A stretch of DNA of 64,000 nt. Origin: Halorubrum laminariae. Lineage in GTDB: Archaea > Halobacteriota > Halobacteria > Halobacteriales > Haloferacaceae. The translations under genes were made by a program, and so were the position numbers. The stretch is from the NCBI RefSeq assembly GCF_024494655.1, contig NZ_JANHDL010000002.1:186001-250000 (forward strand), given 5' to 3'. Shown here piece by piece: positions 24,281 to 32,725 of this stretch. How positions within the stretch are numbered: the stretch's first letter is position 1; each line of letters starts with the position of its first letter. The notes under the pieces are model-generated. The model had not been told where the DNA came from, did not search any database, and saw nothing but the letters and a program-made list of their open reading frames with translations.

Positions 24281-25645
24281 TCAGAGACCGCCGATACTGA
24301 GGAGCACCCCGAGCAAGACGAGGACGACGACGGAGATTGCTCCAGCGGCGAGCGGCGTGTTCTCCATCGCCTTCTCGTAGAACGGCATCGCTTCGTACTC
24401 CTCGTGGAACGCGTCTCGGTTCTCGTCGTCGTAGAAGTACTTCGTCTTGAACGCGAAGCGCTCGGTCACCGCGCACCCGGTACAGACGGGCGTTCCTTCC
24501 AGACGCTCTGTTCTGATGTGCGAGTCACAGTTGACGCTCCCGCAGTTCGCACAGTACGTGTAGTCGTTATCGGTGCCAGCTGTATCGCAGTGAACGCACC
24601 GGTGAATCCCGTCCTCACTCGTCACGCGTGACGGCCCCGCGATAAAGTACTCGTACGGGTACGTGTACTCTCCCAGGTCGGTCGTGTGCCGAACCTGCGG
24701 GAGGTACACCGGCTCGATCGATTGGACTGAGACGTCGGACCGCTTCGGCTCGCACGTCTTCGTGTACGTGACGTTGTTGTCTCCCGTGTAGGAGACCGTC
24801 ACCGTGTGGCGTTTTCTGACCCGGTCGACGGCCCAGTCCTTGTACTCGGTCTGCGTCTGCCCGAACCGTCGCTCTTCGACCGCGTCGAACTGATCTTCGA
24901 ACCGGTCCGCGTCGAGCTCGACGGTCGCGTGGAGGTTCTCTGTCACGAGGTTCGAGACGTCACCGGTCGCGGTCTCCGGGTGGCCGCGTTCGGCGTGGAC
25001 GACGAACCGGGACCGGTCGTTGACGCGGTGAATCACGCCGACCGACGTCTCGAACACCGCGTTCGTGTCCGCGGTCACGGCGACGACCGGTCGGAACGTG
25101 ACGCGAGAGTGCGGCGCGGGGAGGTCCGCCGACTCGATGTTGTCGATGTCTTGGAACGCTTCCTCGACGGGTGCCGTCACCGACGTCGCCGGGTCGAACG
25201 GTCGAAGCGTCTCGTCACACAGAATCTCAATCCGACCGTTGTACAGGTCCAGCCCGATGTCGTCCGCGATCTCGCGCAGGTCCTCGCCGTCGATCAGCTC
25301 GATCGGGTACGGGTCGTCGTTCCGCCGGAGCCGCTCGGCGTACTCGACGGCCGGGCCGGTGAACCGACCGGTTGTCGCCACCATCCCGCGCTTCGGCCCG
25401 TCGAACTCGAACGTCGCAATCGCCGAGTGTAGCTTCTGGACCACCGGCCGCCCGACCGTCTCCGTGTGCTTACACTCGACGACGACGCCGCGCCGCGTCC
25501 CGTCAACGACCTCTTCCATCAGGACATCGCGGCCCTCGTCGGCCGTGCGTTCCGCCTGCCGGACGTTCTCGTACCCGAGGTTCCGGAACACGTCCTCCAT
25601 CACATCCTCGAACTCGAATCCGGAGAGGTCATCGAGGACAGGCAT
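24281..25645 (-). CDS. Membrane-anchored Mrr-type restriction endonuclease
   Basis: The 454-residue protein has an N-terminal Mrr_cat domain (1-120): FEFEDVMEDVFRNLGYENVR, then the PD-(D/E)xK core D40 and E57-C-K59. The middle is a beta-rich region of unknown type; two zinc-ribbon-like Cys sets follow (HRCVHC...YCANCG...CDSH...CTGC), and the last 25 residues form one membrane segment. Mrr enzymes cut methylated DNA. A tail anchor would hold the nuclease at the membrane, where entering DNA passes. Its ATG overlaps the stop of a preceding truncated frame (TAATG). Confidence 0.87.
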   Translation of the reverse strand: MPVLDDLSGFEFEDVMEDVFRNLGYENVRQAERTADEGRDVLMEEVVDGTRRGVVVECKHTETVGRPVVQKLHSAIATFEFDGPKRGMVATTGRFTGPAVEYAERLRRNDDPYPIELIDGEDLREIADDIGLDLYNGRIEILCDETLRPFDPATSVTAPVEEAFQDIDNIESADLPAPHSRVTFRPVVAVTADTNAVFETSVGVIHRVNDRSRFVVHAERGHPETATGDVSNLVTENLHATVELDADRFEDQFDAVEERRFGQTQTEYKDWAVDRVRKRHTVTVSYTGDNNVTYTKTCEPKRSDVSVQSIEPVYLPQVRHTTDLGEYTYPYEYFIAGPSRVTSEDGIHRCVHCDTAGTDNDYTYCANCGSVNCDSHIRTERLEGTPVCTGCAVTERFAFKTKYFYDDENRDAFHEEYEAMPFYEKAMENTPLAAGAISVVVLVLLGVLLSIGGL

Positions 25646-25791
25646 TACGCGTGTGCCAATTGTGTCAGTCGCGCGGCAATAGCTCTATTGAAACTCTCCA
25701 AGTAAGCAACGGCCCGACGAACACGCGCCGAAGGTCTATCACGAAATCCCTTGGTCGCCTTCTGATTGATATATCTCCGTAAATCGGGAGA
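25645..25791 (-). pseudogene. 3' fragment of a gene coupled to mrr
   Basis: A 48-codon open frame without a good start (…KGFRDRPSARVRRAVAYLES...LTQLAHA) ends in TAA that overlaps the mrr ATG by one base. That arrangement is typical of translational coupling, so it may be what is left of an upstream partner removed when the transposon at 25825-28357 arrived. No family recognised. Confidence 0.3.
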
Positions 25792-25824
25792 TCAGAGACT
25801 TCTTCGAACCATCGCCATCACGTC

Positions 25825-26916
25825 TCACCCGACCTCGTCATACCGCTTAGCAGAATATACAGTCAGGTTGCCTCCTTCGACAGGACCCTCCGTCTGGTAC
25901 GTGAGGTGGCGAGTACCGATTCTCAAGGTCACGGGCATAGCGGAAGGAACACGCGGCGTAATATCTCGAAGTCGGGCGACGGGAATCGTGAGCGTCTCGA
26001 CTGAGTTACCGACACTTTCCGGCTGACGAACAGCGTGAGAATAAGAGAACGCGTCTTGACTCTTCTTGCCTTCCGCAGCGAACTCAACGAACTGAGTTAC
26101 CGGGTCGAACTGTACCTGTACTTCTGGCCCGATCAAGTCGGCGACTTTGATATCGCGGTCAAACACCCTATTCGGGAGCGAGCACTCACAACACTCTCCC
26201 GTCGAAAGACGGTTGTACACGCGGTGAGCCAACTGTTCTGCTAGTACAGGGAATCGGTACGTAAGTCCAGCAGATCGCATAGCGATCTTGGACTTCGGCG
26301 TCTCTGGGGGAAAGGAAACACTCACCTCCTCGGTAGCTCCCGCACGTATGAAGTAGTCAAGACCTTCGAGTTCCGCCCAGTACGACCCTGTTACCCCGTC
26401 GGTAGAACGTATTGCGGTATCCGTTGGGAGTGAGTAATCGAGATACGCGACCTTGTCCTCCGAACACGCTCGTAAACGAATCTTCTCTTCGTCAATATCG
26501 ATGCGGCATTCACCGTCCTTCCTGATAGCCAATACGAGCCGAACGATCTCTCGAAGCGCGTCTGCGGAACATTCGAGCGGCATTACCGGGTCTCGATGGT
26601 AAGTTAACGCGTCGGGAATGGTCGGACCGTTCAATGCGAGATTGTGAACCACTTCTAACAGCTCGTTTTGCGTCGTGTCGATGTCGACCCCTGCTTTCGG
26701 CGACGGGACCGTGTCCACGATAGTATACAGGTTGTACAACAGCACCGACATTTGGACGTAAAACGCCTTCACCTGCGGTTTGTCGCTGTCCGTTGCGAGA
26801 TCGAACCTGTTTTCCGCCATTCGAAAGACGGGTTCTATTTTCGCACGCTGATTGTACTGGAAATTGATCTTCGTGATCAGTTTATCCTGTTTTGTTTTTT
26901 CCTCCGGGATCTCCAT
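25825..26916 (-). CDS. Transposase, C-terminal part (frameshifted)
   Basis: 363 residues continue the transposase of 26942-28357 in another frame. The early part has INFQYNQRAKIEPVFRMAEN with the basic Y/R/E region expected around the last catalytic Glu of an RNase H-fold transposase, followed by a long C-terminal extension. Just upstream in the same frame PEPVRAFYTD precedes the first ATG (26916), showing that one protein of about 840 residues was once read through. Family not assigned beyond DDE type. Confidence 0.6.
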   Translation of the reverse strand: MEIPEEKTKQDKLITKINFQYNQRAKIEPVFRMAENRFDLATDSDKPQVKAFYVQMSVLLYNLYTIVDTVPSPKAGVDIDTTQNELLEVVHNLALNGPTIPDALTYHRDPVMPLECSADALREIVRLVLAIRKDGECRIDIDEEKIRLRACSEDKVAYLDYSLPTDTAIRSTDGVTGSYWAELEGLDYFIRAGATEEVSVSFPPETPKSKIAMRSAGLTYRFPVLAEQLAHRVYNRLSTGECCECSLPNRVFDRDIKVADLIGPEVQVQFDPVTQFVEFAAEGKKSQDAFSYSHAVRQPESVGNSVETLTIPVARLRDITPRVPSAMPVTLRIGTRHLTYQTEGPVEGGNLTVYSAKRYDEVG

Positions 26917-26941
26917 GTCGGTGTAGAAAGCCCGGACGGGT

Positions 26942-28357
26942 TCAGGTGTCCGCCTGTTCGTCAGCGCCTGAGTACCCGATGAGCTTGACAGCCGGTGTCA
27001 AGTCAGCGTACCCGGCGTTCTTCTGAACAGTTGTGCCACCGGGTTCGAGGTCAGCGCGAAGGCGTGCGTAGTCAGAGTTCTCCCCCACAGAATCGCTATC
27101 ATCTTGTGCGCAGATCACCCACTCGTTCGGAACGAACGCCCGGCAGGCCTTGACGTCTTCACGCCCGTCAAATCCGCGGTCAAGCATGAACCGCTTCACC
27201 TCAACCATCTCCGTGAGAGACCGTAGGAAATTCTTCAGAACTCGTGCGCGCTGTGATTCGGATTTGAGCAGTCGTAATCCGAACGAGAAATCGAGGTCCG
27301 GGTCGGTGAACGCGAGCGATGCGAATCGCCACCGACCGTCCTCCGTTTTGAATGCCTGATCGTCTGTCTCGATCCCGGGATTCTGAACATCAGTTAGATC
27401 GTACGACACCATGACTGGTTCAGACACCACGCCCGAACCGAGCACGTACTTCAGCAGCGCTTGGTTAACATCATCGAACATCTCACTCACTTTCCACCGG
27501 TGAAGCCCCTCTAGGTGCGTCCAGATCGTTGACCCGCTAAGCGCCGGATGAAGATCAAACGCATGGTGCGCGGTTCGTTCGTAATCGGTGATGCTCTCCC
27601 CGTGACGTGCGGCGTACGCGAACACCCCGAGCAAGCTCCGTAACTCACGCGACTTGTTCTCCTCGCGGTGAAGCGAGAGGTTCTCAACGACGATCTGGAT
27701 CAAGTCTTCGACGAGGTTGTACAACGCCAATTGCCGCGCTCCGTCCGAGAAGTCAGTCGCTGCCGGCCCGGCATCGTAATCGAGCTGATACCGTTCCAGC
27801 ACAGTCTGTGGGATTGGGACCCCATTCCAGAACAGCGCGTGTACCGCAACGAAGCACGCATCGCGCACCGTCTGGAATCCAGCAGTTGTCTTCAGGGTTT
27901 TCGCGGCTTTACGATACGTTGACTGTTCACGTGACCCGCGTAACCCGAACTGTTCGAGCTGTGCGGTCGAATACTGCCCGATGTAATCAGCGAGATCCTC
28001 GTACGTGTCGAGACCACGCGCCAGTTGAATCAGTAACGCGCGCAACTTGTAGAGTTCAACCCTCTCCGTCGGAGCTCCGACCGTTTGTAACGCAAGCTCG
28101 GTCACGTCACACAATGCTTCATCGAAAATCGCATCCACGGATCCTTCCCGATCTGACCAATCGCTGTTGGTGTCACCCCTGTTTTCTTTTGCGAGTACAA
28201 CGAGCAACGGTTCCAGTAGCTCAACCTCTTTGCGGCCGTTTACGGTCGAAATCGAGACGTCTTTTGTCGCTTCTGAATTAAACGACGCAAACTCACTGAC
28301 CACCTCTTGTCGTGAGTGCCGTGTTTCCTCGGCAAACTCATCTTGGTGTGTGCCCAT
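26942..28357 (-). CDS. Transposase, N-terminal part (frameshifted)
   Basis: 471 residues: an N-terminal helical region, then MVSYDLTDVQNPG and RFMLDRGFDGREDVKACRAF, which look like the first and second Asp of a DDE transposase core. The frame ends at 26942 and the next ORF continues after a one-base shift, either an inactivating mutation or programmed frameshifting. A TATA-like TATTTAAAT lies about 150 bases upstream. Terminal inverted repeats could not be found by eye. Confidence 0.6.
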   Translation of the reverse strand: MGTHQDEFAEETRHSRQEVVSEFASFNSEATKDVSISTVNGRKEVELLEPLLVVLAKENRGDTNSDWSDREGSVDAIFDEALCDVTELALQTVGAPTERVELYKLRALLIQLARGLDTYEDLADYIGQYSTAQLEQFGLRGSREQSTYRKAAKTLKTTAGFQTVRDACFVAVHALFWNGVPIPQTVLERYQLDYDAGPAATDFSDGARQLALYNLVEDLIQIVVENLSLHREENKSRELRSLLGVFAYAARHGESITDYERTAHHAFDLHPALSGSTIWTHLEGLHRWKVSEMFDDVNQALLKYVLGSGVVSEPVMVSYDLTDVQNPGIETDDQAFKTEDGRWRFASLAFTDPDLDFSFGLRLLKSESQRARVLKNFLRSLTEMVEVKRFMLDRGFDGREDVKACRAFVPNEWVICAQDDSDSVGENSDYARLRADLEPGGTTVQKNAGYADLTPAVKLIGYSGADEQADT

Positions 28358-28659
28358 TTCCCTACAATACTAAATCTCGAAACCACTCACGGATAAACCC
28401 TCGTCGTGAGAATTCATTCAATCCGATAATCAGTACTTCCCATGTACACGAACACACTGCCCCTAACATATCCCGCTTACAGGCCTGTAACTACCATTCA
28501 CTCAATTTAAATACACGAAGTACCGGGCTTATCCCGAAAAATGAGTAGTTAAAGGCACTGAAAACTCCAATTCCGATTATATCCATGTGAGTTGGGAAAC
28601 GACCTCGCTCAGGGAGTCGGGTCTGGAACCAGAGCAACCGGATCCCCGGGGATTGGCGG
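28358..28659. other. Intergenic region with a 14-bp palindrome
   Basis: 302 bases between the transposase start and the small SAP-like gene. It contains the perfect palindrome TTACAGGCCTGTAA (28477-28490) and an AT-rich TATA-like stretch (about 28503-28512). The palindrome could be an operator for the transposase or part of an element end. No gene seen. Confidence 0.5.
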
Positions 28660-28944
28660 CTACGGCTCGAACGATACACCGACTCCGTCAGCGATCGCTT
28701 CAAGATCCGACTTCCGGAAGCTAGAGTCGTCAGCCGCTTCCGGTGACTCTGCGACACCGACGTGCGCCCGGATCAGTCGGCGCATCTGCGATTTTGACGG
28801 TCGCCCTGCCGCGCCGACATCGATTCCGAGTGCCTCGCAAATTGCTCGCAGCTCTTCCTTCGTGAACGACGCCTTGACTTCCCGTTCGAACCTCCCTGTC
28901 GCCGCTCGAATCTCGTTTCTAAGTTCCTGGACGGTCAGACTCAT
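28660..28944 (-). CDS. Small protein with two SAP/HeH-like helical motifs
   Basis: The 94-residue protein has FTKEELRAICEALGIDVGAA...SKSQMRRLIRAHVG and a second partial motif SSFRKSDLEAIADGVGV. The first resembles the helix-extended-loop-helix of SAP/HeH nucleic acid-binding domains. It is downstream of herA on the same strand (170 bases), so it might be the last gene of the repair operon, perhaps DNA binding. Low similarity; role unknown. Confidence 0.6.
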   Translation of the reverse strand: MSLTVQELRNEIRAATGRFEREVKASFTKEELRAICEALGIDVGAAGRPSKSQMRRLIRAHVGVAESPEAADDSSFRKSDLEAIADGVGVSFEP

Positions 28945-29114
28945 GACTCTCCACACTTCTCACACCCCCTCAAAGTTCCTACTCAGTTGCGATGGCCTCT
29001 ACAAGGGGGTTGAAAGGGGCCTTACTACAGAGAGCTGAGGGGGCCCTACCGCAAGGAGGCCCCTACTACGGAAGAACTGCGTAAAACAGTCACCATCAAA
29101 TTCTGTACAGGTGG

Positions 29115-30782
29115 TTACAGCGGAGTTTCGTCGACATCGCCATCGTCATCGTATGCGTCCGTCACACCCGCTGGTTCGTTTTCAAGGCGGTCGTGCGCCG
29201 TTTTCCACTCCTTCGTCGCTTCGGGGCTATCGGCACCGTGTTCGGTGTGGCGTTCCCGGACGTTCAACAGGACCGGCGTGTTCATCGCGTCTCCGGCCAC
29301 GACGGCTTGCCCGGGCGTGAGGCCGGGGAGTTCATCGAGTACGTCTTCGCCGGCGCTCTCGACCGACGTGCGGATCGCCTGTTGGTCGTTCGGGTTCTGT
29401 ATCTGCATGATGATCTGCGTGCCGCACTGTGACAACACGTCGGGGTCGATTTTTGACGGGCGTTGACTGATGATACCGACCCCGAACCCGAACTTCCGGC
29501 CTTCCGAGAGGATCCGGCGGAGGATCCCGAGACTCCGAGCGTCCCCGTCCGGGGCGAACCGGTGGCCCTCCTCGAACAGCGAGAAAACAGGGTGGTCGAT
29601 CGCGTCGTCCTCACCGCGCGTCGCTGCTTCCCGTGCCTCGTACAGTTTCCGGAGCAACGCTGCGGCGAGCATCTGCTGGTCGGACTGAGACAGTCGATTG
29701 AGTTTGAGGACCGTTACTTGCCCGGGCGCGACGAGGTCTGTGAGTTCGTCACGCGCTGCCGGAACGAACAAATCCCGATTCAGCGACTTGTTCAACCGCC
29801 ACGCGAGCGCATCGACCGTCCCGCTGCGCTCTCCTTCAACGTCCTCGCATTTGTTGATGATGTCCTGTGGCGTGATGTGGTTGCTCTCACCCGTGAGGTC
29901 TCGCCAGGCTTCGTTGAGTACGTACCGCATCCGGTCGCTCGGCCCGTCAAGCAACGCGAGCAAGTCGCTGTACGTGAGATCCGGGATCGGGATCGTGATC
30001 TCGTCTGGCGTGATGATCTCCACCTCGGGCCGGTACCCGTCGTCGCCTTCGAACACGTGGCTGTGTTCGTCGCGCCGCATCTCGGGGAGCGTGTCGTACT
30101 CCGCGTGCGGGTCGAACACCAGCATCGCGGCGCGCGACGCCGGCCGCATCATCTCCTCGATCAGAACGCTCGCAGTGTAGGATTTCCCGCTCCCGGTCGA
30201 TGCGAGGATCGCCAGGTGCGTCGCCGCGAACTTATCGATCGGGATGTGTATGTTCGCGGCCCCGTGCGGTCGATTCAACAGCCATCCGAGGTGCGCCGTG
30301 CCGCTTCCGGAGTCCCAATCCGCGCTCGGCAGCACGGCCTCCAAGTACGCGTCGGCAGCGAGCTGGAGTCGCGTCCCCGGCTGCGGTTGGATACGCGGGT
30401 TCGTGAACGTCGAGATTTGCTCGTCGAAGTACCCGATCGTTCGCGCCGTGAACCGGCTGAGTTCCGTGTCCTCAGTCGGGACACCGAGGGCACCGGCGAC
30501 CTCATCCGGATCCACGTCCGGGTTCGCTAGGAACTCGCCCGGTAACCCGCGTTCCTGTGTCGTGTTCGTCACCCGAGCGAGGATCGCTTCCTGCTCACCG
30601 GCGACCGTCGCGTTGTACGCGACGAATTCCCCGGTGCGAAGCCCTTTGTCACCGGGGGCGATGAACTCGAACTCCGACGGGTCGTCTCCGGGGCACGCGA
30701 CCGTCCCGACAGGCGTCCCAGTGAGCGCTGGAACGTCACGCGTAGCCGGCGGACTCGGGAGGCCGTGTTCGTCGCTCGTCAT
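29115..30782 (-). CDS. herA: HerA-family DNA translocase ATPase
   Basis: The 555-residue protein has an N-terminal HAS-barrel-like region (about 25-180) and a RecA/FtsK-type ATPase: Walker A ASTGSGKSYTA (about 208-217), Walker B-like AMLVFDPHAEYD, a sensor FSLFEEGHRFAPD and GVGIISQRPSKIDPDVLSQC. HerA forms hexamers that pump DNA and drive NurA during end resection. Its ATG overlaps the preceding gene by four bases (ATGA), and the operon also has NurA, Rad50 and Mre11. Confidence 0.93.
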   Translation of the reverse strand: MTSDEHGLPSPPATRDVPALTGTPVGTVACPGDDPSEFEFIAPGDKGLRTGEFVAYNATVAGEQEAILARVTNTTQERGLPGEFLANPDVDPDEVAGALGVPTEDTELSRFTARTIGYFDEQISTFTNPRIQPQPGTRLQLAADAYLEAVLPSADWDSGSGTAHLGWLLNRPHGAANIHIPIDKFAATHLAILASTGSGKSYTASVLIEEMMRPASRAAMLVFDPHAEYDTLPEMRRDEHSHVFEGDDGYRPEVEIITPDEITIPIPDLTYSDLLALLDGPSDRMRYVLNEAWRDLTGESNHITPQDIINKCEDVEGERSGTVDALAWRLNKSLNRDLFVPAARDELTDLVAPGQVTVLKLNRLSQSDQQMLAAALLRKLYEAREAATRGEDDAIDHPVFSLFEEGHRFAPDGDARSLGILRRILSEGRKFGFGVGIISQRPSKIDPDVLSQCGTQIIMQIQNPNDQQAIRTSVESAGEDVLDELPGLTPGQAVVAGDAMNTPVLLNVRERHTEHGADSPEATKEWKTAHDRLENEPAGVTDAYDDDGDVDETPL

Positions 30783-31480
30783 CGAAGCACCCCGCGGCTC
30801 TCGCTGGACTGCCAGCGGACTTTCTTCTCGACGACATCTAACACGGCGTCGGCGTCCGTGAGCCGCCGCAGGCGGTCCACGATGGCTAACCCGACTTCCG
30901 GGCCGAACTGGTCGGCCGTGGCGATCAGTCGCTCGTAGTACTCCAAGTTCAGCGTCCCGTCGTGCGTATGGAACTGCCGGAACCCGTCGTCCGAAAGCGC
31001 GTACACGAAGTCGTCGATGTCCAGCGTCCACCGCGGCATCGACTGCGACACCGCGGTGAACGACTGCTGATCGCCGCCCACCTCGCCGTTCGAGTGCTGG
31101 TGCGGGTCGGCGTCGAGTTCGGCCGTGCCGAGGAGCGCGATCCCGAGCATCGTCTGCTTCTCGTTCACGTACCCCGGGACGAACATCTCCTGGTCCGGGG
31201 CGGAAAGCCGCGGCCCGTCCCGTCCCTGATCGGGGTCAACAAGTCGCGTGTCGTACACGACGCCGACCACGGCGTACGGAGTGCCGCGAACAGTTTCCGT
31301 GGCGTACACGGGCTGGCCGAACTCGTACTCGTCGCGTGACGGCGGGTCCTCCCGCTCGCCGTCTCGAAACGCCTGCGCGACGTAGTCCATCTGCGTGTTG
31401 GAGTGTACGATACTGCCTAACGCCGTGTCGGTCGGTGCGATCGCCGGCGTCGAATCGTCCGCGTTCGGTTGTTGTGTCAT
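30779..31480 (-). CDS. HerA-linked accessory protein
   Basis: The 233-residue protein sits between nurA and herA, coupled to herA by a 4-base overlap. The middle (EFGQPVYATETVRGTPYAVV...DTRLVDPDQG and MFVPGYVNE) resembles a HAS-barrel-like beta domain; the C-terminal part is helical. I do not recognise a named family. Its fixed place suggests a subunit or adaptor of the HerA-NurA machine. Confidence 0.75.
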   Translation of the reverse strand: MTQQPNADDSTPAIAPTDTALGSIVHSNTQMDYVAQAFRDGEREDPPSRDEYEFGQPVYATETVRGTPYAVVGVVYDTRLVDPDQGRDGPRLSAPDQEMFVPGYVNEKQTMLGIALLGTAELDADPHQHSNGEVGGDQQSFTAVSQSMPRWTLDIDDFVYALSDDGFRQFHTHDGTLNLEYYERLIATADQFGPEVGLAIVDRLRRLTDADAVLDVVEKKVRWQSSESRGVLR

Positions 31481-31495
31481 GAGTTGTGTGATGTG

Positions 31496-32725
31496 TTATC
31501 GGCGGCGACGTTCCTTCGAGAGGGCTTTCGCGTCCCACTCGATCGGTAAGTCGTGTTCCTCGGCGAACTCCTGTACGAGCGCCAGGAACCGGTTTTTCGC
31601 CCCGGTGTCAAGCACCGCGTTGGCGTCGGCCTGCTGGAGTATCTCTGGGTACCCGCGCCCGACGCCGGCTTCCGCGCGCACGACATCGAACACGTACTCC
31701 GCCCGGTCGTCCCGCAGCACCCACCCCGGAAGCTCGACGCGATCGAGGGCGTCCCCGCCCGGAACGTTGAGGTACGAGAACAACACGTCGTCCCAGAACT
31801 CGTAGTCCTCGCCGCGGTACTGCGTCGTTAACGCGTCAACCGCGCCGTCCTGCCGATTGCTGAATAACTGCGACCGGTCACCCCAGTGGTCGATGAACGG
31901 GTCCAAGATCCGGGAGTCCGCGACGAACGGCCGGTCGCCCAACGCGTCCGGATACCGCCGGCGCAGCAGTTTCGCCAGGTTCGTGCTGCCGCTCCCGGCC
32001 GTGTACCCGACGACTGGGACGCCGTGGTGTTCCGACGCCGCCAACACCATCGACATCGGCTCACGGTAATACTCGTCCCGGATGTCCGGCGCGAACGTGT
32101 TAGCGAACGACGGGACAAGCGGCCCGTCGTATAACACGACCGGCGGCGGCGTCACGTCAGCGAACCGCTCGATACAATCGATGATCGTCCGCGCCTCCTC
32201 GCGGTACCGTTCGTGCGCCGGTGCCTGCCCGTCCACGTACCGCCGCCCGTCATCGCGGTCCTCCGTCAAGTCCGCAGGAACGAGCAGTCTCATCGTGACG
32301 TCCTCCTCGTAATCGCGGGACGGTGAGTGTCCGTTCCGGCACCACGCGGTCTGTACCAGGCCGAGCGGGACGGTGAACTCGCGCGTCGGCCCGATCTCCG
32401 ACCCGTCCGCCGCCACCGTCGACACGCCCGCTAACACGTCGGCCGCGAACTCGTTCACCGCTTCGTGATTATCCCACGGCACCGACGCGTCGAACGGCAC
32501 GACCGGGCCCGACACCGCGTCCCATTCGCGTGTCGGGACCGCGCCCGGGTACGAGTCGCGGTCGTCACCGACCGCGTCACGAACCGCCGCTTGCGACTCC
32601 GTCACCGCGTCACGGAGCCGGTCACGGTACACTTCGACGACGCGCGTGTCGTCGTGCGTGAACCGGTGAATCTCCGCCTTGTTCGCTTCCAGTTGCTCGG
32701 CGACGCGTTCAGGGTACAACGGCAT
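31496..32725 (-). CDS. nurA: NurA-domain 5'-3' nuclease
   Basis: The 409-residue protein has the NurA domain: VSTVAADGSEIGPTR carries the first metal-binding Asp, followed by PPVVLYDGPLVPSF and a late GPxx-like basic end. NurA resects DNA ends with HerA. Its start overlaps the rad50 stop by one base and the accessory gene begins 15 bases after its end. Confidence 0.88.
   Translation of the reverse strand: MPLYPERVAEQLEANKAEIHRFTHDDTRVVEVYRDRLRDAVTESQAAVRDAVGDDRDSYPGAVPTREWDAVSGPVVPFDASVPWDNHEAVNEFAADVLAGVSTVAADGSEIGPTREFTVPLGLVQTAWCRNGHSPSRDYEEDVTMRLLVPADLTEDRDDGRRYVDGQAPAHERYREEARTIIDCIERFADVTPPPVVLYDGPLVPSFANTFAPDIRDEYYREPMSMVLAASEHHGVPVVGYTAGSGSTNLAKLLRRRYPDALGDRPFVADSRILDPFIDHWGDRSQLFSNRQDGAVDALTTQYRGEDYEFWDDVLFSYLNVPGGDALDRVELPGWVLRDDRAEYVFDVVRAEAGVGRGYPEILQQADANAVLDTGAKNRFLALVQEFAEEHDLPIEWDAKALSKERRRR

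Noticed and set aside
25825..28357. A novel defence gene pair
   Set aside because: The two frames join into one DDE-type protein with YDLTD, LDRGFDG and a YNQRAKIE region, typical of a transposase.
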